Assembly: GCA_001466705.2 (NCBI GenBank)
Contig: LATX02000189.1
Span: 992,001 to 1,056,000 of the forward strand
DNA: 64,000 nucleotides
Origin: Moniliophthora roreri
Taxonomy: Eukaryota; Basidiomycota; Agaricomycetes; Agaricales; Marasmiaceae
Direction: 5' to 3'
The notes below the pieces were generated by a model that was given only the letters and a program-made list of their open reading frames with translations, was not told where the DNA came from and ran no database searches. The position numbers and the translations under genes are program-made. Below are positions 1 through 11,713 of this stretch, one piece after another (position 1 is the stretch's first letter; every line of letters begins with the position of its first letter).

Positions 1-208
1 AGCCTGAGTAGACGGGAGGCGCAGATCTGTTGAAACGCGTCAGAATGTAAAATCAAGATGCATAAGACATACTGAGCCTACCTGCTCGGCCTTCATAAAC
101 CGACACTTTCCAGCCACGATTAGCTAGCATGATGGCGGTCAAACAGCCCACGGGCCCTGCACCGACGACGGCGGCTTTCTTCTGGTAAGAGGAAGGTAGT
201 GGCACCAT
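1..208 (-). CDS. kynurenine 3-monooxygenase, N-terminal fragment (second copy, cut by window edge)
   Basis: FAD-dependent hydroxylase that would convert kynurenine to 3-hydroxykynurenine. Only the 5' end is inside the window; the rest lies to the left. From the ATG at 208, exon 1 encodes about 41 residues with the Rossmann FAD-binding motif GAGPVG, followed by MLANRGWKVSVYEGRA. A GT..AG intron of about 55 nt follows. Exon 2 opens with DLRLPSTQA, the expected continuation of fungal KMO. Intron position and phase match those of the complete KMO at 45174-47084, so the two are paralogues. Whether this copy is intact cannot be told from here. Confidence 0.8.
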
Positions 209-1304
209 GGGGAGGGATCAAACGTAAAGATGTAGTTTGCCAGACGGGATGTTCGAGTTTAAATTCTCGGCACTGTGGTGTTTGCGAGCCTCGTATTTAG
301 ATCATCATTTACACGTTGCAGTACAGCGACGGATGTGGATAGAAAGACGGGGACTAGTGCCTTGTGCGAGATAGCATGGAAGACCTTCCGTGATTCTTTA
401 CGTTCGCCATGATCCTATTTCCTGCATAACAATGACTTTGAAACGTCTCCTCAGGGCAAAGATCGGGTGTCTGTCTCTGATTTGTGTTAGAAAAGCTGTT
501 TGACGAGAGAAAATTGGGAGCCCAAGGAACGAAAAACCGTGACGCGAGTAGACTTTGAATGTTATGTAAATGATTCGCCTCCTAGAAGACGTCATGCGGC
601 GGCAGAAGATGGACCCGGATTAAAGGTAAATAGTGGGAAGGATATCGAAACATTCGTATCCGTGTGGTGGCGAGGACCGAAAGCGTCAATTCGAGAGCAT
701 CATTCTTCATCATTCCTCCTAGTAGAACTCAAGGATTAGATCACGATGCACGTCAGGACCGGCTAAGCCTCACAGTACACAATGAAATACGCCATCTCTC
801 ACTAACGCCATGTCAAGAGGAACTCACTCCTTGCGTCAAAAGACTAGCAGATCTAAATCGAAAGGCTGAGCGCAGATAAATCTCGTCCCCCTTGTCAAAA
901 TTCGCTCGCAAAGACAAGGAAGTTGGACACCGGCTCGTGTTCCCTTGTAGTACAGTCGTCGAGTTATTCTGCATTAATGCAGTCACTCGGGATCTGTCAA
1001 ACATCAGTATCTATGATGCCTTTTAATCGGGGCGTTACCTAGTCGGAGGCGACAAATATCCTAGTGACTAGCGCATGAAATGTCCAGAAGATTGGTAGCA
1101 CTACCGATGTTTAACGGCTACTCTGACGGTACAAGTTCGGACCTTTTCGCCTGAGGACTCATCACATCTAGAGTGCAAAAATTATCCCCAGACCGTGAAT
1201 TTCATACAGAATATACAGGATGATCTCCTGATTGCTGTGTCAATTTCCGGAGCATTTGGGCAACTAGGAATGGACACGAACCAATCCTTGCTATGTGATC
1301 TCTA
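209..1304. other. intergenic, nothing recognised
   Basis: About 1.1 kb between the 5' end of the edge KMO copy and the 3' end of TSC1. It should hold the KMO promoter next to 208 and the TSC1 3' UTR next to 1304. Only short, non-overlapping reading frames without family features are present. No repeat or RNA gene was seen. Confidence 0.5.
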
Positions 1305-3571
1305 TCACCTGTTCCGAGCCCTCAACACTTCCACCATCGCCTTCATTTCTTCCAGCTCATCTCTTAGCTCCATATTTTGTTGTCGCAACTTCTTTACAGT
1401 CCTGTCTACGCTTTCATCTTCAGGTTCAGGGGGAGGCGTCGGGATTGAGGGTCGGGATATTTGCGCTTTCAAAACCTCGATGCGTTTTCTTTGCGTTCTG
1501 CAGACAATGAATGTGAAGAAACCGGAGATACACGACGGGACGTACTCGATCGTGTGCTCTTGATCATGACCACTCTCGTATAATGCTTGCACGCGCATTT
1601 CAAGCTGTTTCATTCGACTCCGAAGATCCTCCATCTCCTCTTTGCGCTCGTTAAACCGCGTGAAATCTGCTTCCCTGGTAACGTTCAGCTCGGGTCCGCA
1701 AAGAATGATAGCAAGACATGTACCATAGAGTTCTTGTCACCTCGTAGTCCGAAATCTGTTTTTCATATGTATTCAAGCGATCAATTTTGTGCTGACTAGC
1801 CTTCTTCTCCGTTTGCAGGCGAGAGACGTCTTGAGAGGCTTCGTTCAAAAGTTTTTCTTGTGCCTTGAAGAGCGCCTATGAGCCAGTCAGATACTGGAAC
1901 CGAAGGAGTATTGACTGGAGGCCGCACCTCAAGCTCATTATACCCACGTCGCAACGTTGCCGCTTCCCTCAACCAATCCCTTTTCTCCTCTCTCAATTCC
2001 TTAAGCTTACTCTGCAACTCGGTATTCCAATCTAAATACTTCGTTTTCGCGGAATAAGACTGCTCCTTGTGTTCTTTCAGCTCACTTTCCAGCCTGACAA
2101 CCTGAGCACGGTAGTTCCGGAGTTTGTTATAGAGTCCTTGGCGTTCGACTTCAGCATTGCGTGCAAGGACGCGGTCTTGGTAGAGTCGACCAATGTGTTT
2201 TACGTTTTGCTTCTGGAGGTAGGAGGTGAAGCGTGCTTGGGTTTGTAGGAGAAGAAGGGAGTGTTGAAGGGATGCTAGAACCTGCTTGATTCCCTCGGTA
2301 TCGGTTGAGAGTAATGAGCTGGATTCCGCAGGGTTCTTCTCTTCGTGGGTAGGTGAGGGTTCCGGCATAGGTAAGGGTGGAGAGTAGAGCTCAAGTAACC
2401 TTCCCGTATCTGGGTCTGGGTCCTCGCCGGAATGTCTTTCGCCTAATGCGATGGAAGTATATCGTACGTCCATGAGCATGCCCTCACTGGCAATTCTTGC
2501 TGAATCATATAACGCTTCTTCTTCTTCCCAGAACAACTTTTCCGGGTATAGCAAGAATGGATGAGTTATATGTGTTCTCAAAAGTACCTGCCACTCGACG
2601 TGAGGAGGATCGAATTTGAGAAAGTGTCCAGTACACACCTCTGATAACATGCGAATCTTATCCTGGTCCCATTTTCTTTCCGTGTCCGTGTCCGTGCCCG
2701 TGTCCATAGGCCGACGAAAAAAGTCGAGTGTATCACATGGGAAGAGGTAATATAGATAGGTGAAAAGACATCTGTACTCTGGCGATTTCTCAGCCTCGTG
2801 AGCGATTGGGTCATCGGAATCAATGAGAGGACTTTCCCGGCACATCATTCTCGCCAGAACCGCGAACAGGTCCGGAATCCTGAGTTTGAATTGCTTCGGC
2901 GTGGATATAATGAGTTTTGTTAAAATGGAAAGGGCGATTGTTATACATGTGGTCGAGTGGTCGGTGAGGAGTAAGTGCAGGAGACTTTCAAGAAAAGGGT
3001 GGTTTGCGAGAGCTACCAGCTGTTCTGGATCCAGCACATCCAATAATAACAGTAGCTGAACCTTGGCCTCGGGGTTGGTGAAATGGTGCTCGACTTGGTC
3101 CAATAACCGCACTGGCTGAAGATGTGCCAAAATCCACTCCAAATTTTCCTTCCAGCATTCCTTGGTCTCCCTCTCCTTCTCCCTTCCTAAGTATTCCAAT
3201 ATATCCTCGCCAAGAGGATTGATCACATCGAGCAAGTACAACTCCATTAACCGTCTAGCAAATCTGGCATCCTGAGCTGCATTCAGGACCAAATCTTTCG
3301 CCTGCTGCCTTGCTTGTGTCCCAAGTCCTGGCATTTTCAACGCAGGCCTTAGCATGGAATCGAACCACCTTTCGATAATGCTCTCTACTGAGGGTTTGAA
3401 GTGATGGAGGGCAGCGAGGAAGACGTGTATATGGGCGGGCTCGGGATAATCATCGTAGACATCTTGGACCTCTTCTTCCCATCCATCTCCAGAGGGTGGA
3501 AGAGACGAGAGAAAGTCGTTGAGAGGAAGGGTATTTTCAAGGACAAGACGAAGGGAGTGTGTAAGGGACAT
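1305..3571 (-). CDS. TSC1: hamartin (TSC1) homologue
   Basis: Predicted TSC1 subunit of the tuberous sclerosis complex. With TSC2 it acts as a GAP for the Rheb GTPase and restrains TORC1 at lysosome or vacuole membranes. The protein is about 720 residues, shorter than the animal form. Residues 1 to about 370 are an all-helical solenoid with the hamartin-like stretch HFLKFDPPHVEWQVLLRTH. A variable acidic/proline linker follows, then a long coiled coil from about residue 430 to the end, interrupted by three introns. The last intron (48 nt, ending near 1511) is a multiple of three and would otherwise read through. The start was chosen at 3571 because it opens the solenoid and leaves only 74 bp to divergent TRM9. 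The call rests on domain order and scattered residues; a generic HEAT plus coiled-coil protein is the alternative. Confidence 0.72.
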
Positions 3572-3645
3572 TTACGCCGAGATAAGATAAGGCCTACCAA
3601 ATTTTCCACATCCGCCGGCGAGTACACTAACTCTCTTCATGGACA

Positions 3646-4578
3646 ATGCCTGCAGTGACTCCCACAACCATTACAAGCGACCCTCAATCATACGAAGACA
3701 CTCATGTACACGCCGTGTACGAGCAAATTGCGCCTCACTTCTCATCGACGCGTTACAAAGTAAAGTTCATGCATGCCCCACTACCTCAACACATCTCATC
3801 AAGTCGAATAGCCTTGGCCCATCATTGCTGGTTTTCTTTCCACGATACCTGTTGGATGGCTTGGCCTTGACTCTGGAACTGGAAATGGGAAATATCTACC
3901 CCTTACCGACTCGAGGGCGTACATCATTGGCCTAGATCGAAGTCGTAATCTCCTACAGATTGCTCAGCGTGCAGGCAACGAGAATGTATTAAGGGAAGTG
4001 GTGTGCGGGGATGTGTTGGACTCTATATGGAGAAAAGGGATCTTCGTACGTGCAATGCACGACCTTTGTAGCTCATCTTACTGATGACGATTTGTAGGAC
4101 TACGCCATCTCAATCGCCACTATTCATCACCTAGCAACGTCTGCACGAAGAAAACGCGCTGTTCAGGTCAGCCTCAACCCACCTCAGTCCTGTTTGTGTT
4201 ATACGACATCTACATTTTCAGAGGCTTTTACAACTGGTTTCGTCCAAACATGGAAGGATACTAATCTATGTATGGGCTACGGAACAGGATTCCCTTTCGA
4301 AACGTGATATTCCAAGTAATGAGACTGGGAAAGGCGTAGATGTTTTTGTCCCTTGGGTGATGGCTCAGTCTACGAATGGAGAAGTTTTTAATCGCTACTA
4401 TCATATGTTCGCAGAGGGCGAGCTGGAGGAACTTGTCAAAGAAGCGGCACACGAGTTGGGGTTGAGCGTGAGCTCGCAGGCCAGCACGAGCGTCAGCAGT
4501 AGAGGGGTGGAGATTGTGCAGAGTGGATGGGAGAGGTCCAACCATTATGTCGAACTGAAGCTCTGGGAGTCAGAGTAG
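3646..4578 (+). CDS. TRM9: tRNA wobble-uridine carboxymethyl methyltransferase Trm9
   Basis: SAM-dependent methyltransferase that, with Trm112, methylates cm5U34 of certain tRNAs to mcm5U. Exon 1 carries the family opening YEQIAPHFSSTRYK. After an intron of about 50 nt this continues as PWP. The SAM-binding glycine motif follows (LDSGTGNGKYL), then GLDRS (acidic residue for the ribose), CGDVLD, and ISIATIHHLAT (post-motif II). The C-terminal part has VFVPWVMA and FNRYYHMF, the usual end of Trm9/ABH8 methyltransferase domains. Three introns remove in-frame stops. It is divergently paired with TSC1 over a 74-bp gap. Confidence 0.88.
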
Positions 4579-5074
4579 GAAGAAAGTCACGGTACATTGC
4601 CAAGGAATCTCCTGGAAGAGGTGAGCATACGTCTACAGTCAGCATCAGTTGTCTGATTATCGGGTCCTCCTTACTTTACCTTCGTGATTTCTATCTGATT
4701 CTTGAACCGATAGTCGTACTATACGTGCGTACGGTCATTCAGACCCTTCGTGCGTTCCGCCCCGATCGGGCTAGGTCAGGCTAGAGATGTCCATCTGACA
4801 CGTTCGGCAGATTTGGCATGTGTGCTCTTTGGATATTTCCGAGGAGCTTGCGTGGGGGCTGACAATGAGTCGACTTTTCAGCATCAACAACCACCCACAT
4901 GATTCGAGTTCTTCCTCTAGTACAGCAATCATGTACGGTGAGAGCTACTCGTTCTGAGAATAGATGTCGGTCTTTTACGGTGCGGCCTACTATACCCATC
5001 TCTTGACCGAACAAGAGCCATATGATGTTATGTATAAAAGGGTTCTCTGCGATGACACCCGAAAGGCTAGCAAG
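4579..5074 (+). other. intergenic with promoter of the small secreted protein
   Basis: About 500 bp after TRM9. It holds the TRM9 3' UTR and the promoter of the downstream secreted protein, including the TATA element listed separately. No other gene was seen. Confidence 0.5.
5033..5040 (+). promoter_or_regulatory. TATA box of small secreted protein gene
   Basis: TATAAAAG lies 35 bp upstream of the chosen ATG at 5075. Such consensus TATA boxes near the start are common in strongly expressed fungal genes. Inference from sequence and spacing only. Confidence 0.45.
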
Positions 5075-5838
5075 ATGTACAAGCAACTCGGGACGCTTAC
5101 TGCTATCCTCCCCTACATCATTTTGGCTACAGCCTCGGTGTGTCCTGGGCAGGTCGACCTCGGAGAGAGTACCATCGGTGCCAATAACGAGGTCAAGGTT
5201 GGGTTTGCTACCTGTCCCGACACTTCACCCGAACTACTCGCCGCAAGGGACACTTTCTTGGATACTCGGCAGACACCCCCAGCCAATGTCTGCGGGGCAC
5301 CCTGTAAGAAAACCCTGTACATCCTCTTTGCGTTGGATGCTTACTACTTATCGGATGTCAGGTAACACCAACTGTTTTACGCCCGCTGGAGGAGGACCCG
5401 ACCCAAACGACTGTCATGTCATTGCCGATGCACTTCTGTTTGCCTTTCAGAACACAGGTAGGAAGCCTGATAACTTTGCAAACACCGAATGCAGACCTGT
5501 CCTTCATCAGCTCCGCTCTTCGTCGTGGGCACTGGCGCAAGTATCTCCCGACATCATCGACTCTTCGATGCTTATAATTCTTTATGAAGACCAACAATAC
5601 GATCGTCATGACCTACCGCAGCTGCCAAACCTTCTTCGTCAATCAGGCAACCAGTGTTAACTTGGAATACTGTCGCTCTGACTGGGTACGTACTCCAGGG
5701 TCTATTCTTTATTCTCGAGCTCAGTTTTAAGTACTTAAGGCCGCCGTTCTTGACTGGGTAGCATTCAACTGCCAAGCTACACAGAATGCCCACGGAGGAA
5801 ACTGCGTGGCAACTGATCAACGTTGGTTTATCCAGTGA
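5075..5838 (+). CDS. small secreted cysteine-rich protein, function unknown
   Basis: Exon 1 begins with a hydrophobic leader (LTAILPYIILATA) typical of a signal peptide. The mature part is Cys-rich and lacks a domain I can name. It includes NCFTPAGGGPDPNDCHVIAD and ends with YCRSDW joined to a last exon containing LDWVAFNCQATQNAHGGNC, stop at 5836. Introns are seen after CGAPC, before the exon opening TNNTIVMTYRSC, and after RSDW. The middle exon is uncertain. Reading straight through 5455-5540 keeps the frame open, but another frame there reads APLFVVGTGA, which looks more protein-like and cannot be joined downstream without a one-base shift. The gene may carry a frameshift or a sequence error. 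Confidence 0.6.
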
Positions 5839-5997
5839 GTCCCAAATTACTACTGTTTGGTTTGGACTCTAACGGACGGTAAATGTTGACATTCAGAGCT
5901 CAAGTCACTCGCACGTAGCGTGATTCTGTTACCTCTCTGTTCATAAGATGGAATCACAGCATGTATTTCCAAGTAATTATACCAGGGACCGGCTCGA

Positions 5998-8900
5998 TTA
6001 GTTCCACGTTAAGGTCTGGGCAACATTCAAGTCAATGCTGAGATTCCTGATCTTGAGCTCCTGTCGCTCTGAGTCGAAATCAAATGATTGTAACGAGACA
6101 CCGTCCAGCGAAAGATTTTGTGGTTTGTCCTCTACGCCCAAAATAACGATCTCCTGCAACTTCTGCTCGACGTGGAATTCTCCTACAGGGGTAATATTCA
6201 GTTCGTTATTCGATATCATAAAGTTGATGGTGGTGTTGGGTCCGGGTGGGCTACTAATGCCATCGTCAATGTAGGACGAGCCAAAGGCGACACCCGACTG
6301 TGACAGCGATACGAGAAGCGAGAAAGGACCTTGACGCGTTTCCTCAATGGTGTATCCTGGTTCAGCATGCAAAAGAATTGCGGCGCTATCTCGAACGTGC
6401 ACATTTATGTGTCCGAGTGGTGCTGAAAGGGTGACCGTGCCATCAGACGATGGTTCAATGGCAGCATGAGTGTAGAAATCGCGCCATATTACTTGTCCAC
6501 GTCCGGGGAACGTGCCTATAGGTAGAGTTTAACGGGTATGGTTGCTTTATATGAGTGAGCCTTACCTTCAACGGTCGTCACATTAGGTTCCAATACTGGC
6601 GTGACCAAGATGTCCCTCCCGATCATGAATTGACGGTCCAAGGAGAAGAGGCTGGGGTCGTCTGGGAATTCAAAAAAGAGGGCGCGAACGGGAGGTGTGC
6701 CTCGTATTGAAGAGTTAGCGAAGAGAGTGTACTACACAATACTTGAGTAAGTTGCCTGGAATACAGCCTTGGAGACATACCCAGTACGGTAACATGGAAT
6801 ATCGCGTTGCGATGGCCGTTCTCGATGCGGTGCTAACACTAGCCCATCTCCAAGGCTCTTGCGGAATTGCGCCTAGAACGTTGTGGTTTCGATAAAACGG
6901 CGTGAACGCAGACAACTGCATCCATCGGTTGCAGAGCTCTTCATCTGTATTGCCATCTAGAAGAAATTTCCATCAGGAGCATTCAGACAAGAATTTCGCA
7001 AGATCAACTGACTGAATCCGCATGCGTCTGCGCCGACAAATGGAATTTGGAAGAGCTGGAATTGCAAGACCCCTTGGATATTGAGATACAAGTATTGCCA
7101 TCTAAAATATCCAATGCATTGTCAACGGGATGTAGAGAACATTTATCATCTCCATACTTCGAAAAGTTGTCTCCGAGCTAAAAGAATCAGTTAGTTCTAA
7201 TAAATACTTGTGAAACAGTGGAGACAGACCCAGTGACCTGTCCATTTTCCGGATGATGGGAAAGTAGATCGTGATATGAGGAAAGGACGCTTTCCTGGTT
7301 GAAGTTGTTGTAGAGCCAAATGAGTGGCCTTTTCCTCCATCATTCCAAACATATTATGGATATCGAGGTCAAGGACTCCACCGCTATGGGTGGCATTTGT
7401 AGCGAGTGTATTGACAGCCAAAGGACCATTCCCTAGTGAGATCTCAGATGAGCGTAGTGTCTGAATAAGGTGTAACGATGCGAACCATTATGAATAGCAT
7501 AAGGCGGGGAAATAACGTTGATGTTGCTTTGACCACCGGCTCCGAGCCCACGTTTTGCAATCGAGTTATCAGGTTGGCACGTTAAGGTTCCGTTAACGGT
7601 AATGTTTCCACTTGGCCCGAAGCGTTCTGGATCGTAGCTTATTGAACAATTAAGCTTAGTAGCCAAGCCTGAATAATGAGGATTTTTATCGTACCACTCT
7701 GGATAGTCGGTGACTAGGTTTCCAGGGCTGCCGGGTAGAACAAGAGGAGGTACTTGAAGAATGCCTAAATCTTGACCCGTACCGCTATCAAGTGAAGAAT
7801 TTCAGTGAACGATACCACTTGAATTTGAATCTATTAACCAGGAGCCTTCACAGAACGATGCAATTTCGTTCATATCGAGCCATATCCCAGAGTATTCCAC
7901 ACCGGAATCACTCCAGTTCTTAAGTGCTTCGGTCCACCAAGCCTGAGTGGCAGGTGCAAGCCAATCAGGGAATACCTAAAACCAAGGTCACGATTGTGAT
8001 GGACAAGAAACCATCCGAAGGAACACGTACAGTGTACCCAGGCCATACTATTCCAACATGCTCAGAGCCGTCAGGATTTTTCACAAAGACGTCGCTTCGT
8101 CGAGGGGTCAATATCTATGACCCTGCAAGAATGTACGCTCACAGTTCGGCTCCTCGAGTGTATACGTCATACTAAAGGTGAATCGTCGTCAATACTGATA
8201 AGTCATAGAGGAAAAACAGGACGCACAAAATCGGTGTTATTTACTTGTTTCGCAATGGCCGCATCCACGATAGGAATATCTAAAAGAAGGCATGCGTTAG
8301 ATCCTTCACAAGGGTATAGCCCTGAATATGCCACATTTTTGGTGATTCGAGGCCTGCAGGTGACATCAGTGTGAACGCCCCAACCAAAAGCATAAGTAAT
8401 ACTATACCAGCTCACGAATGAATCCCCTCACGTCTTCAGCAGGAAATCGGCCTGGGTCAGTCGTGAAATCACGATACGCTGTGTATAGGTCGATGTCGTT
8501 CCACATGACTGTTCATGACAATGTCTATTCAGTCGTGATCAACCTGGGTGTATTCTCATGAAACTCACCCTCAAGTGGTACCCCAGCAGCACGCATTTCT
8601 TTAACTTGTTCTCTGGTTTCGTTGATGTTATGATAACCCCAGCTAAGGAAAAGAAGGTTTTAGTTTGGTATCACCCAATGCAATTCAAAATTGCAGGTAC
8701 ATACCGACAGAGATGGAAACCGAATCCCCAGATGGGTTGCCAGGTGGGGAACCCTATCATCTCTCCATACTGTTCAATGACGGCTACAGGAGTAGGACCA
8801 GAGAAGAAGTACAGGTCAAGTGTTCCACCAATCATCCTGTATTGGATGAGAGATTGGGCAGTATCCCGAGGTGTCAAGAGCATAATATCTCCTCCAGCAG

Positions 8901-9988
8901 AACTATTGAAGGAAGATGTGATCACATAGTCAGAAAACTATGTCAAAATTGGATCACCTCATCAGGAATACACCATGCGACATAGAGGTCTGAGCAGCTT
9001 GGTTGTATCTGTGTTCGAGATAGAAAGGGTGGGAGCCATACCTATTGATACAATGGAGTCAGTATGATATATACACATTACCCTAGAACGTACATATTCT
9101 CGTCAATAGGGTCTGCGGCATCTCGAGCCCACATGGTCTGTATTGAACCTCCATTTTCAACTATTCTTCGCCTGAAACCAGTCGTAGCATAGTACTCTCC
9201 CAATCCGTACACGTTGGCATCTTCAGGGAGAGCGGATGTAAGCTATTCTGAAATCAGTTTGCAATTTGAGAAAATTCTGGGGTGTTGTTGACCTGCAGGT
9301 ACTGATCCTCGAAAACGAGGTCAAATCCATCTAGCGCCGTACTGGTGTCGTTCTCAATGACGGGCGGAAGGGGTGCTGAAGGAAGGGAGTCGAGCCTTGT
9401 GTCAAATATTGGCGGCAGGGCTGGGTCGGAGCGCCGAGTGATCCAGAATGCAAAGGGAGTAGGCACATAATTGAATACAAGGTCCGAGCTCTCCACGAAG
9501 GATTCTGTAGGGGGCGCTGGACGGGAGATAATTGATTCTGGGATAGTGTACTGTTTGTCATCCGAATCGAAGATGTTAACGTGCAATCTGTGGAAGATTT
9601 GAACTCCCTCATCATGATTTGGAACGAGTAGAATTCGTACCGCGAATTGCTTTCGTACGTTACTTCGAGGGTAAGGTATAAGATGTCGGTTCCAAATGCA
9701 TTGCAAGGGGTTCCAGCAAGGTTGAGCTGAGCGGTGAAACCATTTTCGGTGTGAGAGAGGGAACCGAGAGAGTAACCTAGAACATATGAGGTATATTCAG
9801 GATGAAACCTCGATATACTTACCTGTACAGTGGGAAACATTGCGCGAATGAGGAATACTGTCTTCGACCTTTATGACTGCTTGGGCAGCTTGGGCGAAAA
9901 ATCCTAGGGCACACACGGTCTGGATCCACATGGTAGCAAAAGCGAGGAGCAGAATGGGGCCATTGCTTCTGAGTGGGAGACTAAACAT
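5998..9988 (-). CDS. secreted alpha-glucosidase, glycoside hydrolase family 31
   Basis: Retaining exo-acting alpha-glucosidase expected to release glucose from maltose or starch fragments outside the cell. It starts at 9988 with a signal peptide (PILLLAFATMWIQTVCALGF). The gene has many small introns. The N-terminal beta-sandwich includes LDGFDLVFEDQYLQ. The catalytic nucleophile is in GIWLDMNEIASF, near 7850-7900. Downstream come FLISRSTFPSSGKWTGHW and, after an intron, LGDNFSKYGDDK, which supplies the acid/base Asp. RYSMLPYW lies just before the C-terminal beta domains. The end has LHAEPGYTIEETRQGP and YIDDGISSPPGPNTT. All GH31 landmarks are present and no truncation was seen. It is convergent with the small secreted protein, 159 bp apart. 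Confidence 0.92.
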
Positions 9989-10747
9989 GTTGTCCCACCA
10001 GTCATCCGACCCCGACGAGCTCAGGCTTGATCGTTCAAAATCACACACCTGAAGCCTATGACACACCTACGTCAATGCCGTATTATCTTCTTTCCTTCCT
10101 CAAGGACATCATTCGAAAAGAACATTCGTGGATTCGAGAGAGAGAGGTTGTCTTGAGGAAGGCGAACTTGAGTCGCATGAGAGACACTGACAGGTGCTCG
10201 AGAGCAAAGGTTGCACCTGCAAGGGAGTGCACCGGGCATCTCGGGCACACGAGATTAACCGGTACGTAGCTCCAAACCTTGATGTGCTTGACAATTTGCC
10301 GCCAAGGCGGCGAAGCGCACCATAGATGCTCCCCAGGAGACAGCATTGGGGTGACCTGCTAATTCCTAAACACTATGTCCTCAACCTTTTGCCAGAGTGT
10401 AGAGGAAACATAGGGACTGGTCTATTGAGAAGTATAACATGGTAGCTTTTGATTATACGGGCGAAGCGTGGTCACGAAGCACTGTTGGCTGACATTTCAA
10501 GTCCCCAAGAAACCGTGGGATGGAGATTGGTCGCAAAGCAGAGATCGATAAAGGTCAACGCCTTGGATCTATCAGATTCAGAAGGCTCGAACGTAGCAAG
10601 CCTCGCATTCAAGCATAGCTGCAGGATATCTTAGCACACGATCCTGGATTAGCTGGCGGTCTAGGAAAGCGAACGACGATGAGTAAGCGAAAACGTACCC
10701 TTTCATTAACTGAGTAACTCTCGCGCGTACTTCATTCGCCTATCGTC
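9989..10747. other. intergenic between divergent genes, nothing recognised
   Basis: About 760 bp separating the divergent starts of the GH31 enzyme and the dioxygenase, so it must contain both promoters. No convincing TATA box, repeat, RNA gene or conserved reading frame was found. Confidence 0.5.
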
Positions 10748-11689
10748 ATGGTCAAGAAAAACACTAGCTCGAAACAGGCTCAGAACAAGGTCACTCGGTC
10801 CGCACAGACCTCTACAATCACTTCCAAGAGCACTTCAAAACCATTCCCGTCAATCTTCCTTAAGCAAATCGGAGAAGTAGATCCCCAGATTCTGTTGGCA
10901 GATCAAATCATTCTTTTGCACGGATTGCTCACAATATCAGAGTGTCAGGCATTCACAAAGTTTATCGATGGCTTACCACTCGAGTTGACACCACCCAAGA
11001 AACGGGGTGAGGCGGAACGGATCAACTGTGGGTTCTTCCCTTCGAAATCTATGGTTTTCGGAATTGAGTATTACTCTTCCTAGACCGGTTCAGCGTTCAG
11101 TCGTCAGACTTTGCTCAAACGCTCTTTTCGTTACTCGTTCCCCACCTGCCTGAGCTGTTGACAGATGGTGGCCAGAAAAAGCCTGTGGCATGCAACTCTA
11201 ATATCCGAATGTACAAATACACTCCAGCGCAGTATTTTGGGTAGGATCCAATCAAACACATCACTCCCGAGTTGTCGGTCTGACATACTTCCTGAACTAG
11301 ACCGCATTACGACGACTCTGTGATTGACCCCACAACGGGTGCTCGCTCTGAGTGGACAGTTCTGATCTACCTGACGGGAGCCGAAGATGGAGTCGAAGGT
11401 GGAGAGGTAAGCAAGATGAAATTCTGCACAGTGATCTCGAAGAACGACACGGTACATATAAACAGACATTATTCTTTAAAACTGAGAAGCGCAAACCATC
11501 AGACACTGTTATTGCACCGCTGACACGAGGAACGGCGCTTCTGCATCGGTAAGTGAAGGCGCGATTGCAAATGAACTTCCGCTCCTCATACGACACAGTC
11601 ATGGCCAGCATTGCTTGTTCCATGAGGGATCCAAAGTCCTCAAGGGTATCAAATACGTTCTCCGGTCGGATCTGATGTTCCTCCAATGA
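10748..11689 (+). CDS. 2-oxoglutarate/Fe(II)-dependent dioxygenase (prolyl 4-hydroxylase-like)
   Basis: Predicted oxygenase using Fe(II), O2 and 2-oxoglutarate. After a Lys/Ser-rich N-terminus, the double-stranded beta-helix core contains MYKYTPAQYFGPHYDDS (the HxD iron ligands are the H and following D), WTVLIYLTG, GGETLFF, and HGQHCLFHEGSKVLKGIKYV. The last supplies the distal iron-binding His and a basic residue for 2-oxoglutarate. Introns follow residues near ERIN, YFG, GGE and LLHR. The substrate is unknown. There is no signal peptide, so a cytosolic or nuclear role is more likely than collagen-type hydroxylation. It is convergent with RRP3 with only 24 bp between stop codons. Confidence 0.82.
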
Positions 11690-11713
11690 AACCCGACAAA
11701 GTATAATCAACTT

